From positions 207,025-271,024 of the forward strand of contig NZ_LRUE01000013.1 of NCBI RefSeq assembly GCF_001550135.1: a DNA stretch of 64,000 bases, given 5' to 3'. The translations under genes and the position numbers were made by a program. How positions within the stretch are numbered: the stretch's first letter is position 1; the number at the start of each line of letters is the position of its first letter. Positions 54,282 through 63,783 of this stretch are shown here, one piece after another. Source of the stretch: Pseudoalteromonas shioyasakiensis (lineage in GTDB: Bacteria; Pseudomonadota; Gammaproteobacteria; Enterobacterales; Alteromonadaceae). The notes beneath the pieces are model-generated. The model was not told the DNA's origin, searched no databases, and saw nothing but the letters and a program-made list of their open reading frames with translations.

Positions 54282-55547
54282 ATGAACTCAAAAATCATTC
54301 TTAACGCCGAAGACCAAATTGCTTGTCCGCACTGTAACAGTGAATTCCCAATCAAGGAGGCTGTTGCGAAACACCTGATTGAAAAACACGAAGATGAATA
54401 TCAGCAACTGCTCAGTAAAGAGCTGGTTAGTCTTCAAGAGCAAGCCGCAAAAGATGCTGAAAAGTCTATTGCGAAAACGTTCAAGAAGCAGATTGAAACG
54501 CTTCAAGAGCAGCTTGCTGAAAGCCAAGACAGCGCGAAATCATTGCAAGCAAGAATTGCTGAAGAGAAGAAAAAGGCGGAGGACAAGATCCGGGAGTCGG
54601 TCAAACTTGAGCATGATGCTTTGGAAGAGTCTTTGAAATCCAAAGAAGAGCAATTGGCAAAATTCCGTGAGCAAGAACTTGCATTGCGCAAAGCTAAAAC
54701 TGAGCTTGAAGATAAGCAAAAGGATATGGAGCTTGAGTTGGCTCGTCGTATTGAAAGTGAAAAGGAGTCGCTGCGTGCGTCCATTGGTGATGAGTTCAGG
54801 CTTAAAGAAGCTGAACTTCGAAAGAAAATCGATGATGCGTCAAAGGCTAATGAAGATCTAAAGCGCAAGTTGGAACAGGGATCACAGCAACTTCAGGGAG
54901 AAGTGTTAGAGCTTGAACTAGAGCATGAACTTGCTCAGGCGTATCCGTTAGACGATATCGACCCTGTTGGAAAAGGCACTCGTGGTGCGGACGTCATTCA
55001 AACGGTTCGATTAAGAACTGGTACGGTTTGCGGAAAGATTGTTTGGGAGACTAAACGTGCTGAGAATTGGTCAAACAACTGGATCACTAAGCTTAAGGCC
55101 GACATGCAAGAAGTCGGTGGTGATATCGCGGTATTGGTCTCTACGGCGTTCCCAGCGGGAGTTGAAGAGCCAATGGTAATGAAAGATGGCGTTTGGTTAG
55201 TTAAACCTGCGTTAGCCAAGGGGCTATCAGAAGCCCTAAGAACGGTATTAACCGAAGCTCAGCGCCAAAAAGCGGTGAGCGTAGGCAAAAATGAGCAAAT
55301 GGAAGCGCTCTATGACTACATCTGTAGTACGCAGTTTGTGCAGCGTATTAAGGCAGTAGTCGATCACCAAGAGCAAATGCGCTTGGAGCTGGATAAGGAA
55401 AAATCAGCGATGCAGCGGATCTGGAAGAAACGCGAAGGGCAAATTGGCGGCATTACTAATCAAATGATGGCGATTTGCGGGGAATTGCAAGGACTGTCGC
55501 ACGGAAGCATGCCTTTATTAGATGACATCGCCCTGTTAGGCGACTGA
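54282..55547 (+). CDS. DUF2130 coiled-coil protein with nuclease-like domain
   Basis: This 421-residue protein has an N-terminal zinc-finger-like ACPHCNSEFPIKEAVAKHL (about 13-32), a long coiled coil (about 35-210) and the DUF2130 domain (about 215-385). That domain's GTRGADVIQTVRL, then CGKIVWETKRAENWSNNWI, has the spacing of a PD-(D/E)XK core. Members of the family are found near defence and mobile genes, but their role is not settled. It is transcribed with its own possible promoter and ends at a terminator. Confidence 0.82.
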   Translation: MNSKIILNAEDQIACPHCNSEFPIKEAVAKHLIEKHEDEYQQLLSKELVSLQEQAAKDAEKSIAKTFKKQIETLQEQLAESQDSAKSLQARIAEEKKKAEDKIRESVKLEHDALEESLKSKEEQLAKFREQELALRKAKTELEDKQKDMELELARRIESEKESLRASIGDEFRLKEAELRKKIDDASKANEDLKRKLEQGSQQLQGEVLELELEHELAQAYPLDDIDPVGKGTRGADVIQTVRLRTGTVCGKIVWETKRAENWSNNWITKLKADMQEVGGDIAVLVSTAFPAGVEEPMVMKDGVWLVKPALAKGLSEALRTVLTEAQRQKAVSVGKNEQMEALYDYICSTQFVQRIKAVVDHQEQMRLELDKEKSAMQRIWKKREGQIGGITNQMMAICGELQGLSHGSMPLLDDIALLGD

Positions 55548-55562
55548 TTAAGGAAATTGGGA

Positions 55563-55587
55563 AGACCTCCAATGTAGCTGGAGGTCT
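55563..55587 (+). terminator. Intrinsic terminator after the DUF2130 gene
   Basis: Stem AGACCTCCA (55563-55571) with TGGAGGTCT (55579-55587), a seven-base loop, then CATTTT. Confidence 0.8.
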
Positions 55588-55905
55588 CATTTTGTAGCTC
55601 AAAACACAGTTAATAATGAAATTTTTGCAAAAAAATTGAAATTTCTTAACTTGATGAAAATTAAGAAAGTGTCAATTTTTGACGTGTTTGTTGGAAATCG
55701 TTAGTTAGTTATACATATTTGTATAATAAGTATTTTTAATTGACTGATATCTAATGAATTGTCTTTCAATCAACTCCTTTATAAGGAGGTGGAATAATTA
55801 ATAAACAATAAAATAACGTATTGAATTGTAAGAAGTATTACAATTTGCTGTATGAAAAATGAGCTGCTATGAATTTATAGTTTAAGAAATTTATAGGAGT
55901 TAATC
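55588..55905. promoter_or_regulatory. AT-rich leader of the Tn7-like genes
   Basis: No gene is seen. The stretch includes an inverted repeat ATTGTAA-GAAG.T-TTACAAT (55825-55844) that could be an operator, a hairpin CTCCTTTATAAGGAG near 55780, and the ribosome site of tnsA (ATAGGAG). If the module has the Tn7 layout, the right transposon end should be in this region, but I could not find clear 20-22 base repeats. Confidence 0.45.
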
Positions 55906-56775
55906 ATGAAAACTGTAAAACAGCCTGAAATCACTCAAAAAGAGTTGAATAAAATCATTGCATATCACAATGACGTCGAAAAGTATGGGTATAAGCCTTG
56001 GAACACAATTCGACAGTCTCACACTTATGGTCAGGGTCAGGAGATCTTAAATCGTTTTAATGACCGAACCATCCACTTATACAGCCGTGGTGAAAGGCAG
56101 TTATTTGTTCTACTTGAGGCTATGCCAAATGTTATCGATATCAAAGAGCAGTTTCCATTGCCGCTCAATGAAACACTAGATTTGGCATCAGAGCTTAATA
56201 TTAAGCATCCCGGTGCTTACAAAGAGCGTTTTGAACATGACGGGGTTATCCCTGCTAAAACAATGACATCTGATTTGGTGGTAACGTTCCGCTTACCAAA
56301 CAATGAAGAAAAAGTCGTTGTTTACTCTTTTAAGTACCAACAATCTCTAGATTATTTAGCGAACCCCAGAACCGCAAATCGGACTTGGGAAAAGTTAAAA
56401 CTTGAACGAGAGTACTGGCAAAGAGAAGAGATTGAGTGGGTGTTAATGACTGAACAGTGTTATTCACCAATTTATATCTACAACTTAGAGTATCTCCGAG
56501 AGTGTTTTGAGTCCCCAGAATTACTCGATGTTAGCGACAAATTTTATAAATTATTCATTAAATCGTTTCGTCAATATGAGGACAAGTACTCGGTTTATAC
56601 GTTACGACATATTCTGGAAAAGGTATCTGATGAGCTAAATTTGGAGCTGTTTCACGCTCAAGCTTTATTCCAAAAAGCAGCGTATTTTAAAGATATTAAA
56701 ATTGACTTGTTTCAGGAAATTGAATTATTTCGACCTCTAATCGCTAATCCTGTGGAGGTGGAATATGCAGCTTAA
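55906..56775 (+). CDS. tnsA: TnsA-like endonuclease of a Tn7-like transposon
   Basis: This 289-residue enzyme nicks the 5' ends of the transposon so that it is excised rather than copied. The N-terminal restriction-fold core has Glu63 in SRGERQLFVLLEA, Asp123 in MTSDLVVTF and Lys143 in VVYSFKYQQS, and the winged C-terminal domain follows. Its stop overlaps tnsB by eleven bases. It is first in tnsABC-tniQ-tnsD, all on the plus strand. Confidence 0.9.
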   Translation: MKTVKQPEITQKELNKIIAYHNDVEKYGYKPWNTIRQSHTYGQGQEILNRFNDRTIHLYSRGERQLFVLLEAMPNVIDIKEQFPLPLNETLDLASELNIKHPGAYKERFEHDGVIPAKTMTSDLVVTFRLPNNEEKVVVYSFKYQQSLDYLANPRTANRTWEKLKLEREYWQREEIEWVLMTEQCYSPIYIYNLEYLRECFESPELLDVSDKFYKLFIKSFRQYEDKYSVYTLRHILEKVSDELNLELFHAQALFQKAAYFKDIKIDLFQEIELFRPLIANPVEVEYAA

Positions 56776-58951
56776 TCAGAAGTTGGTTAGTACGAATAAA
56801 AATCCAGTAGAGTTATTGATTGTTGACGTAAACCCAGAACGAGAGCAAGTCGCTGTTGTAGATATGTTATGTGATCCACCCAAGCGTCCTAAAGCGCAAT
56901 CATTTTCTTGGGTTCAGGAAAAGTTAGCATCTAAAGAATTAGAATTGGAAGAACATGATCACTCAGATCTTCTGATGGTTGAAGATTCCGAGCTTAAGCC
57001 GAGTTGGATCAGAAGGCGCAATGAAGCTTATGCTGCAATTTCAAGTTTAGTGGAAGACCCTATTCAGTTGGACCAATACTTTTTTGGTGATTCAAGTGGC
57101 ATATTAGCTCGCTTAATCAAGGAGTCTAAACGCAGTCGAAAGTGGGTTCAAGCGTCGATTAATCGATACTTTCGATACGGTAGTGTGCCGAATGCCCTGT
57201 TACCTCACTATGAAGAGTTAGGTAAAAAATACGTTGGTCCTAAAAAGCCAATTTATAACAAAGATGGCAGCACCTGCCTAAAATCTAAACCCGGGCCTGA
57301 AACCAAATCAGGAAACGCATATCGATACATAACAGTTGAAGACAAAGACAAGATTTTTGAGTTTTCAAAAAAATTGAAAGATTTGAAAGAAGTTAACTTG
57401 CAAGACTTGTATGAGAGTTACTGTAAAGAGTATTGCGTGGTCGCGATCAGACCGGAAGGCACTACAGAAGATGATGTTGCTGAAGAGTTTTATGCTGTTT
57501 TACCGCGAGTCCGTTTAATTAGTCCGAGAGCTTTTAAACGCTATCTAAAAAAATGTATTGGAACATTGGAGTTTATCCGTAGGCGCACAGGCAGTATTGT
57601 GTATGAAAAAGACCACGCTGGAAAACCGGGTATAGCCGCTCATGGCTTACGAGGTCCACGAAGCCGCTATGAAATAGATAGCACAACGGCTGATGTTTAC
57701 ATTCGTTATGAGTATTCAAACGATGAGCAATTGAGTATTGGGCGTCCAACAATTTACTTTGTTATTGATGTTGTTAGCTCAATGATAGTTGGTGTTCATG
57801 TATGTTTTCACGGTCCCGACTGGCAAGCAGAATCGCAAGCACTATTTAATGCTTTTACAGACAAGGTTGAGTTTTGCAGACAGTTTGGTATCGAAATAAG
57901 CCATGATGATTGGCCGTGTGCTGATATTTGTAACGAAATAACGTTAGATAGAGGCACAGAAAACAGCCATAACGCGATTACTTCAGTGTTAAAAGGCAAA
58001 ATTGGTATTAAAGCTGCGAATTTTAATGCCTATCACCGTGGTGACTGTAAAGGCACCGTTGAAAAAGCATTCGATACTATACAAGGAGAAGCAATACCTC
58101 AGCACGAAGGTAAGGTTTATAAGGCTCCAAAAAAAGAAGATGCCCATCCATCAAGAGGTGCGGTATATACCTATCGCCAGTTTATGCAACGTTTGATTAA
58201 AGAAATCATCCATCGTAACAACACGGCAGCGAGAGTTGATAATCATAATTTTGAAATGTGTCGCGATGAAGTTGGCTTAACACCTCGTGATATTTGGAAT
58301 TGGGGAATCAAGCAGTCAATTTTTCCACCCATTAAAAAATCTAAAGCCTCGCTGCTGTTTGCTTTGATGAAAAAGGAGCACGCTACGGTCACAGATAAAG
58401 GTGTCAGATTTAGAGGTGTGTTTTACAACAGCCCTGAAGTGATGGAACTCAAATGGCTGGATAAAGCGAAGAATGATGGTCGATTTAAAGTGGAAATTCG
58501 ATATACCGATGTCAATTCTAGCCATATTTGGTGTCGTCATCCTGAGACTAAAAAGATAATTCAAATGGAGATCACGGAGCGAAGTTGTCAATACAAAAAC
58601 CGACTATGGGCGCAAGTTTTAGCACATCAAGAAAAGCTGAAAGAGCTGCTGGCCCAACTTGATGAGAAGCGTTTTAGTGACCGTATTCTTGTGAATATGT
58701 CGCTCGAAGAGCTGGACAATACTGTAAAAGAAGAGCTTCGCAAGCTGAAGAAGTCTCAAGCGGTTAGCCCTGATAAGACTGTAAGAGAAAGAAAACAGCA
58801 ACATGGTGATATGGAAAAACAAGTTCAATATCAACATTTGTTAATAGCGATGGAAGATGCAGCCAATTTCACTGAAACACCAGTTCCCCATGTGGTAGGT
58901 GGTGATGAACTATTAGACCCAACATACAAACGTAAAAATGTCGCAGCATAG
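56765..58951 (+). CDS. tnsB: TnsB-like DDE transposase
   Basis: This 728-residue recombinase cuts and joins the 3' ends of the element. The catalytic triad is visible: Asp305 in RYEIDSTTADVYI, Asp395 in EITLDRGTENSHN and Glu433 in GDCKGTVEKAFDTIQGE. N-terminal helix-turn-helix domains (about 85-150 and 190-280) would bind the end repeats. It has the rve/Mu-type core typical of TnsB and TniA. The preceding tnsA supports TnsB. Confidence 0.93.
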   Translation: MQLNQKLVSTNKNPVELLIVDVNPEREQVAVVDMLCDPPKRPKAQSFSWVQEKLASKELELEEHDHSDLLMVEDSELKPSWIRRRNEAYAAISSLVEDPIQLDQYFFGDSSGILARLIKESKRSRKWVQASINRYFRYGSVPNALLPHYEELGKKYVGPKKPIYNKDGSTCLKSKPGPETKSGNAYRYITVEDKDKIFEFSKKLKDLKEVNLQDLYESYCKEYCVVAIRPEGTTEDDVAEEFYAVLPRVRLISPRAFKRYLKKCIGTLEFIRRRTGSIVYEKDHAGKPGIAAHGLRGPRSRYEIDSTTADVYIRYEYSNDEQLSIGRPTIYFVIDVVSSMIVGVHVCFHGPDWQAESQALFNAFTDKVEFCRQFGIEISHDDWPCADICNEITLDRGTENSHNAITSVLKGKIGIKAANFNAYHRGDCKGTVEKAFDTIQGEAIPQHEGKVYKAPKKEDAHPSRGAVYTYRQFMQRLIKEIIHRNNTAARVDNHNFEMCRDEVGLTPRDIWNWGIKQSIFPPIKKSKASLLFALMKKEHATVTDKGVRFRGVFYNSPEVMELKWLDKAKNDGRFKVEIRYTDVNSSHIWCRHPETKKIIQMEITERSCQYKNRLWAQVLAHQEKLKELLAQLDEKRFSDRILVNMSLEELDNTVKEELRKLKKSQAVSPDKTVRERKQQHGDMEKQVQYQHLLIAMEDAANFTETPVPHVVGGDELLDPTYKRKNVAA

Positions 58952-58961
58952 GAGAATTCAA

Positions 58962-60524
58962 ATGACAAATATTACATACATTTCACATCCAAACCCTAGC
59001 TGCAAAGGCAATCCGTTAATTGAAGGGTTAGGATACCCAATGTTGCAGGAAGAAGTTGAAAAGGCATGCGATGACGGCGTTACGCAATTGGGAACGTTAA
59101 ACGAAGTTCCAGTTCAATACCACAGTTATTATATCCGAAGCGCAATAGATAATTTGGCTGAATGTTATATTGCCCGTGATGAAGTTTACGCTTTGTATGA
59201 GAAACTGCGTCGAATGATTGAAGCGGGGTACATAAATAGAAACCCCGCAGATCCTGTACTCAAAAATAAAATGCTTACGGCTGTTCACCAAGATGATGAA
59301 AATCAGCATGATGCGGTTCTCTTGAAAACCATTACGGGGCAGGACATAGATTCTATGCTAAGAGCAAACGGAAGCTTTTTGCTGGCAGGCCTAAGCGGAG
59401 CCGGAAAAACGTCTTTGATGCTTCGTATATTAAAGCTAATACAAAACGAGCTTTATCATTCAACTTACATCACTCCTGATGGTAATGAAATAGAAATTGA
59501 AGAGCTTCAAATCCCATATCTTTATGTGCAAATTCATAATCGAAAAGGGCAAAAAGCATTTCTAAAGACCGTGATAGAAGCTATTCAAGTCGCTACTAAA
59601 ATTCCATATTTAACACGTGATGTAAAAAATGTCGATTCAGTTGATGATCTTATTCGTTTAGTTCGTAAATTAATGCTTAAACATTATGTTGGTATATTAG
59701 TTATTGATGAGGCTCAGAATATTGCACCAAATTTTGCTACTGATGATGACAAAAAAGCCTTAATTAAAAATGAGAAAACCTCAATTAAATTTATTGAGGA
59801 GATTTTTAACCGTATAGGCGTACCACTATTCTTTATTGGCACGTTATCGACTTTAAAGCTATTTGGTAAAGAAGTAACTATTAGCCGCCGAACTCTAATT
59901 GATGGGAGTCTTTTATTGTTAGGGGCAGATGTCGAAGGTGGCTTTTGGAACCGATTCTTCAAGGAAATAAACTTGTGTCATTTATTAGATGGCAAGCATG
60001 ACCCTGAAGAGCACTTAAAGCGTCACCTGCATAGCCTTACACAAGGCATCCCAGCTATCGCGATTAGCTTAATGCGAGCCGTATTGAGTCATATGTCTAA
60101 GTTTGACAAGGGTGAGCAAGGCTTGACGATAAAAGCGTTATCTCACGTATTCCGTCAGCAGTTTTCTGAGCTTCAAAAGCCTTTAAAAGCTCTTAAAAAT
60201 GAAAAATACCACTTATATGAAGACTTAGCGCCTTTAGCTGACTTAGTAGAGATCAATAAAGAGATTTCAAAGCAGTTGGCGGAATCTGAGTTTGAATTAA
60301 AAAATCGGGATAAGGAAAAGAAGGAGCAATTGATACTAGACACGGACAAAGAAGCGGAGGCAAAAGTCGAAAAAGAACTGAATAAAGTGCGCAAAGCAAA
60401 AGTAAAATCTAAACGGTCTAAAGTACCAGTGATGGATGCCAAGCTAGCTGCAAAAATTGGAACGAAAACCTTGTTGAAAGCTGGCTCTGGCCCAAAATCA
60501 AGTATTATCTCGGAAAATTCTTAA
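58962..60524 (+). CDS. tnsC: TnsC-like AAA+ regulator
   Basis: The protein has 520 residues from ATG 58962 (AGGAG nearby upstream). The ATPase links target-site proteins with the transposase. Walker A AGLSGAGKTSL is at about 143-153 and Walker B VGILVIDEAQNI near 245. The C-terminal tail (about 440-520) is highly charged and coiled, probably the part that meets TnsA and TnsB. It overlaps the next start by one base. Confidence 0.92.
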   Translation: MTNITYISHPNPSCKGNPLIEGLGYPMLQEEVEKACDDGVTQLGTLNEVPVQYHSYYIRSAIDNLAECYIARDEVYALYEKLRRMIEAGYINRNPADPVLKNKMLTAVHQDDENQHDAVLLKTITGQDIDSMLRANGSFLLAGLSGAGKTSLMLRILKLIQNELYHSTYITPDGNEIEIEELQIPYLYVQIHNRKGQKAFLKTVIEAIQVATKIPYLTRDVKNVDSVDDLIRLVRKLMLKHYVGILVIDEAQNIAPNFATDDDKKALIKNEKTSIKFIEEIFNRIGVPLFFIGTLSTLKLFGKEVTISRRTLIDGSLLLLGADVEGGFWNRFFKEINLCHLLDGKHDPEEHLKRHLHSLTQGIPAIAISLMRAVLSHMSKFDKGEQGLTIKALSHVFRQQFSELQKPLKALKNEKYHLYEDLAPLADLVEINKEISKQLAESEFELKNRDKEKKEQLILDTDKEAEAKVEKELNKVRKAKVKSKRSKVPVMDAKLAAKIGTKTLLKAGSGPKSSIISENS

Positions 60525-61453
60525 TGGAGCAGTTACAAAAACTACTTCCCGGCGAAGATTTATTTGGTTTGGTTGGTCGCTCATATGTCATGAGTAGCTA
60601 TAGGGGTTTCAGTGCTATGCGTCATGAATGGCAATTAACACATTATCGTCATCTGCCGGGCGTATTCATCAGCCGGGATTTTGAAAAACTGATTGAAGCT
60701 TTAAAGTTGGCTCCTAGTGATGTTCACGCCAAGCACACATGCTTCAATATGCTCAATTCATCTATTTCTCAAGATGAACTTGAACATCACCGCAATCTTT
60801 CAAAGAACGTTACTTTTAACATCAAAGGTAGTGAGCTAGCACAACCTTGGCGTTGGTGTTCTGAGTGTGTAGAAGAGGATATCGAAAGCTTTGGTATCCC
60901 CTATTACCATCGTGATCACCAAGTTCCCGGCGTGAAACACTGTTCTAAGCACAAGTGTGCGTTGGTCTCAAAGTGTAATTCATGTGGTAATGATGTAGGC
61001 CAATTGAAGCAGCAGCCAATTCCACCATTAGATGGGCATTGTATGAAATGCGGAAGTGAATTTGAGAGCGATACGAGACTTATATCGCCGAAAATGACCG
61101 TTGTTGAGTCAATCTGTTTAGATATGGCTTATGGGCGGTTAAATATATCACAGCAGCAACTCGCTTCTAGGGTTCAATATTATCTTGGGATAAGACAAGG
61201 TGATATAGAGCTTGATGTTGCTAGAGCCTCGATAAGAGCATTTTATAGAGATATTATCGAGTTTTATGGTGCAGATGAGCTGCGAGTATACTTACATACG
61301 GTAAAGGAGCAAAAGCAGGGATTAAAATGCCCAGCGCTCAAAAGTGGGCGAGTGTATAACCAACACTCTATTGGCTTGCCACTTCACCCAGTAGCAATAG
61401 CTGTCATTTGGCATTTCTTAAATGAAATGCTCGGCAAAGCAATAGCAGAATGA
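60524..61453 (+). CDS. tniQ: TniQ family protein (short form)
   Basis: This 309-residue TniQ-domain target-selection protein has LPGEDLFGLVGRSYVMSSY at the N-terminus and zinc-finger residues CSECVEEDIESFGIPYYHRDH (about 111-131), then CSKHKCALVSKCNSCG, and a later CMKCG. It has only the TniQ part and lacks the long DNA-binding C-terminus of TnsD. It could support a different targeting route from the longer neighbour. Confidence 0.85.
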   Translation: MEQLQKLLPGEDLFGLVGRSYVMSSYRGFSAMRHEWQLTHYRHLPGVFISRDFEKLIEALKLAPSDVHAKHTCFNMLNSSISQDELEHHRNLSKNVTFNIKGSELAQPWRWCSECVEEDIESFGIPYYHRDHQVPGVKHCSKHKCALVSKCNSCGNDVGQLKQQPIPPLDGHCMKCGSEFESDTRLISPKMTVVESICLDMAYGRLNISQQQLASRVQYYLGIRQGDIELDVARASIRAFYRDIIEFYGADELRVYLHTVKEQKQGLKCPALKSGRVYNQHSIGLPLHPVAIAVIWHFLNEMLGKAIAE

Positions 61454-61457
61454 TGTC

Positions 61458-63068
61458 ATGTCTAATTTCAGTTATTCTCAATATATTGAAGGCGAGTCAA
61501 TTTATGGATTAATCACGAATTACCATGTTGCGAGTTGTAATCGAAGCTGGAAACAGACAAATTTAGATATATTTGGCCGCACACACGTGCGGCTTCATCC
61601 GGTATTGCCCAATAACATCAACGCGATAGCACAATTCTTCAAAGTAGAGCCTGTATACTTGCTCAATCATGCGACTGGTTATCCACTATATGCGTTTTCA
61701 CTGTCGAACCAAGCTTCTAAGCTAAAGAAAGTGCTCTTATCAGCAAAAGGGCAGTTAATTGCGAGTTATTCGCGGCAAGCCCCTTCATCGCTGCCATTAG
61801 CCAAGCAACACCGCTATTGTGCAAAGTGTATCGAAGAGTCATTCGAGACGTTTGGTACTTTGGCTTGGCGAATCGAACATCAACTTTACGGTGTAAGCCA
61901 CTGCCCAGAGCATGGTGAGCCATTACTTTATCTAAGTTCAGGAGAAGGGGGTATAAACAGACACTACTGTTTACCAGAGGGAGGTGAACCAATCTTATTG
62001 GAACAAAATGAGAAAGCAGTCCGCCTATCAATCTTTGTCACTAAGTTATATCACTTACTTCAAGAAGGAAATAAGTCTCGAAGCGTGATTGATTTGTATA
62101 CCGATTGGTTGATGATAAAAGGCTTTTTAACCAAATGCGGGCATATAAGAATGCGCTTTTTGGCTGATGAATTATTTAACTATTGGAAAGAACTATTTGA
62201 AGCTACTGAAGAGCTGATACCTCTTGAGTTAAGCAACTTTAATTATGTGGCGGATATCATTCATGAGCGCCGCCCAGTCCATTATTTAAAACACGTTTTG
62301 CTAATGGCTTTTCTCGCAAAATCGCCCCAAGATTTTTTTGCTTTGAGTAAAGTACCCAAACCCGCTCCTGAGCTTTTAAAGCAGCAAGACTCAGCATTGG
62401 AAAGTAATGTATTAAAGCTTCTTGATGATGGCAGCAGTCTGAGGGAGATCAGCGCTAGTTTAGGAGTATCAGTTGGCTATGTAAAACAACTGGCACTTCG
62501 TAATAACTATGAAATTGATCGACGTCGATGGAAGTTAACAGACGAAATAGAGCGAGATGTTTGGCGAAAAGCATTTGTTGGATGTCATAGAGCCGATATT
62601 GCAAAACATCATGGCATATCGGTTGGCACTGTTGAACAACTTATTCAAAGCCATAAAGGGTTATCTGATTGGCGACATCATATGGTCATGGCTAAACGAA
62701 GAGCGAAAAACCGAGCTGCTCTGTTGCAAGCTATTGGGACCAATCCTCAAATTACGCGAAATGAATTTAAGCGCTCATTTAGTTGTTATATGTGGCTTTA
62801 CAAGAATGACCGAGAGTGGCTGTATCAAAATTTACCAGCACCACAAGCAAAAAAGTATTACCCATCAGTTGACTGGGCCGCGCGAGACAAATTCCTAGCG
62901 ATCAAAGTAAAGTGTTTACCTGCCGAATCTAAATCATTATCTGAGTTGGACAGAGCATTAGGTGGACATGGATGGTTGCTTCACGATGCGAAGAAGTTAC
63001 CTGAGACAATGAAAGAGGCAGCTAAAATTCTTGAAAATTCAATGGGTAGAAAAATAGTTAAGGATTAG
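61458..63068 (+). CDS. tnsD: TnsD/TniQ-type target-site selector (long form)
   Basis: This 536-residue protein has an N-terminal TniQ domain (GESIYGLITNYHV near 12-24; zinc residues in CAKCIEESFETFGTLAWRIEH and SHCPEHGEPLLYL near 120-155) and a C-terminal half with helix-turn-helix segments (for example LREISASLGVSVGYVKQLALR near 330 and ADIAKHHGISVGTVEQLIQSH near 380). This is the TnsD plan, in which the C-terminus recognises a chromosomal site. The attachment site cannot be deduced here. Confidence 0.86.
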   Translation: MSNFSYSQYIEGESIYGLITNYHVASCNRSWKQTNLDIFGRTHVRLHPVLPNNINAIAQFFKVEPVYLLNHATGYPLYAFSLSNQASKLKKVLLSAKGQLIASYSRQAPSSLPLAKQHRYCAKCIEESFETFGTLAWRIEHQLYGVSHCPEHGEPLLYLSSGEGGINRHYCLPEGGEPILLEQNEKAVRLSIFVTKLYHLLQEGNKSRSVIDLYTDWLMIKGFLTKCGHIRMRFLADELFNYWKELFEATEELIPLELSNFNYVADIIHERRPVHYLKHVLLMAFLAKSPQDFFALSKVPKPAPELLKQQDSALESNVLKLLDDGSSLREISASLGVSVGYVKQLALRNNYEIDRRRWKLTDEIERDVWRKAFVGCHRADIAKHHGISVGTVEQLIQSHKGLSDWRHHMVMAKRRAKNRAALLQAIGTNPQITRNEFKRSFSCYMWLYKNDREWLYQNLPAPQAKKYYPSVDWAARDKFLAIKVKCLPAESKSLSELDRALGGHGWLLHDAKKLPETMKEAAKILENSMGRKIVKD

Positions 63069-63143
63069 CTCCATGGTTTGGTTATGTTTTTAATTGATGA
63101 TTTCTTATCATGAACCACCCTCTTCATTTCAAAGGCTGGGTTT

Positions 63144-63461
63144 ATGAATACTGTAGTTTCGAATTGGCAAATAGTATCAATTTTTGAAAAAGGTGAGCAT
63201 GTAGGCGATGTCTTGTGGGCTATATGTGTTGATGATATGACATGCAGGTTTCATCGAGGAGACTATATTTGCACTTCTCAAATAATAAAAGTTAACGTTG
63301 ACACAGATATAGTTAAAACCGCTAGTGGCAGTATTTACCAATTACTAGGCCAAGGTACGCATTCTTCAATTAATTTCGATGATTTTGAATTATTGAGAAA
63401 CGGTTTTAGTCCGCAAGAGATAACAAAAATGAAATATGCTTCGAATAGTTCAGTACACTAA
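63144..63461 (+). CDS. Hypothetical protein, 105 residues
   Basis: This small soluble protein (MNTVVSNWQIVSIFEKGEHV at the N-terminus) has several beta-rich segments and no signal or membrane helix. I do not recognise a family. It follows the long TniQ gene by 75 bases in the same direction, so it is likely the first cargo gene of the element. Confidence 0.5.
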   Translation: MNTVVSNWQIVSIFEKGEHVGDVLWAICVDDMTCRFHRGDYICTSQIIKVNVDTDIVKTASGSIYQLLGQGTHSSINFDDFELLRNGFSPQEITKMKYASNSSVH

Positions 63462-63540
63462 CACCTCTAGTTATTTTGTAAATATAATTACTAAAAAGTA
63501 ATTAAAGTTATATTTTCTATATGGTTGTTTTTTTAAATTA

Positions 63541-63771
63541 TTGAAAATAAAGGTTATTATTTTTTGGTTCATACCTTGCTTTGTAATTAGCACTCTTTAC
63601 TTTAAAAGATTTTTAAAAGTGAACTTCTCTATGATTTATGGCGTTGTTCTCATTTTAACTGGTTGTAATGTATTAAAAACATATACAGCCGAGCATTGTA
63701 ATCTTAGTATGTATTCTTGTGAGTGTCTCAAAGTGTTATCTAATCTTTGGCGATATTGTTACAAGGAATAA
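63541..63771 (+). CDS. Possible small membrane protein
   Basis: This 76-residue frame starts at TTG 63541 with no clear ribosome site; ATG 63631 would give a shorter product. It has two hydrophobic segments (VIIFWFIPCFVISTLYF and MIYGVVLILTGC) and many Cys near the end. It may not be a real gene. Confidence 0.22.
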   Translation: MKIKVIIFWFIPCFVISTLYFKRFLKVNFSMIYGVVLILTGCNVLKTYTAEHCNLSMYSCECLKVLSNLWRYCYKE

Positions 63772-63783
63772 GGATGTGACTAA

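Larger units (their letters stand above)
55906..63068 (+). mobile_element. Tn7-like transposition module tnsABC-tniQ-tnsD
   Basis: Five overlapping or nearly touching genes supply excision (TnsA), joining (TnsB), regulation (TnsC) and two target selectors (TniQ and TnsD). In Tn7 the tnsA start faces the right end, which would put cargo to the right and beyond this window. Cargo may also lie to the left (40386-55547). The element ends are not established. Confidence 0.85.

Noticed and set aside
54503..54868. A Ser-rich 121-codon frame on the minus strand
   Set aside because: It is the complement of the coiled-coil part of the DUF2130 gene, where Glu/Lys codons read backwards as Ser/Phe/Leu.
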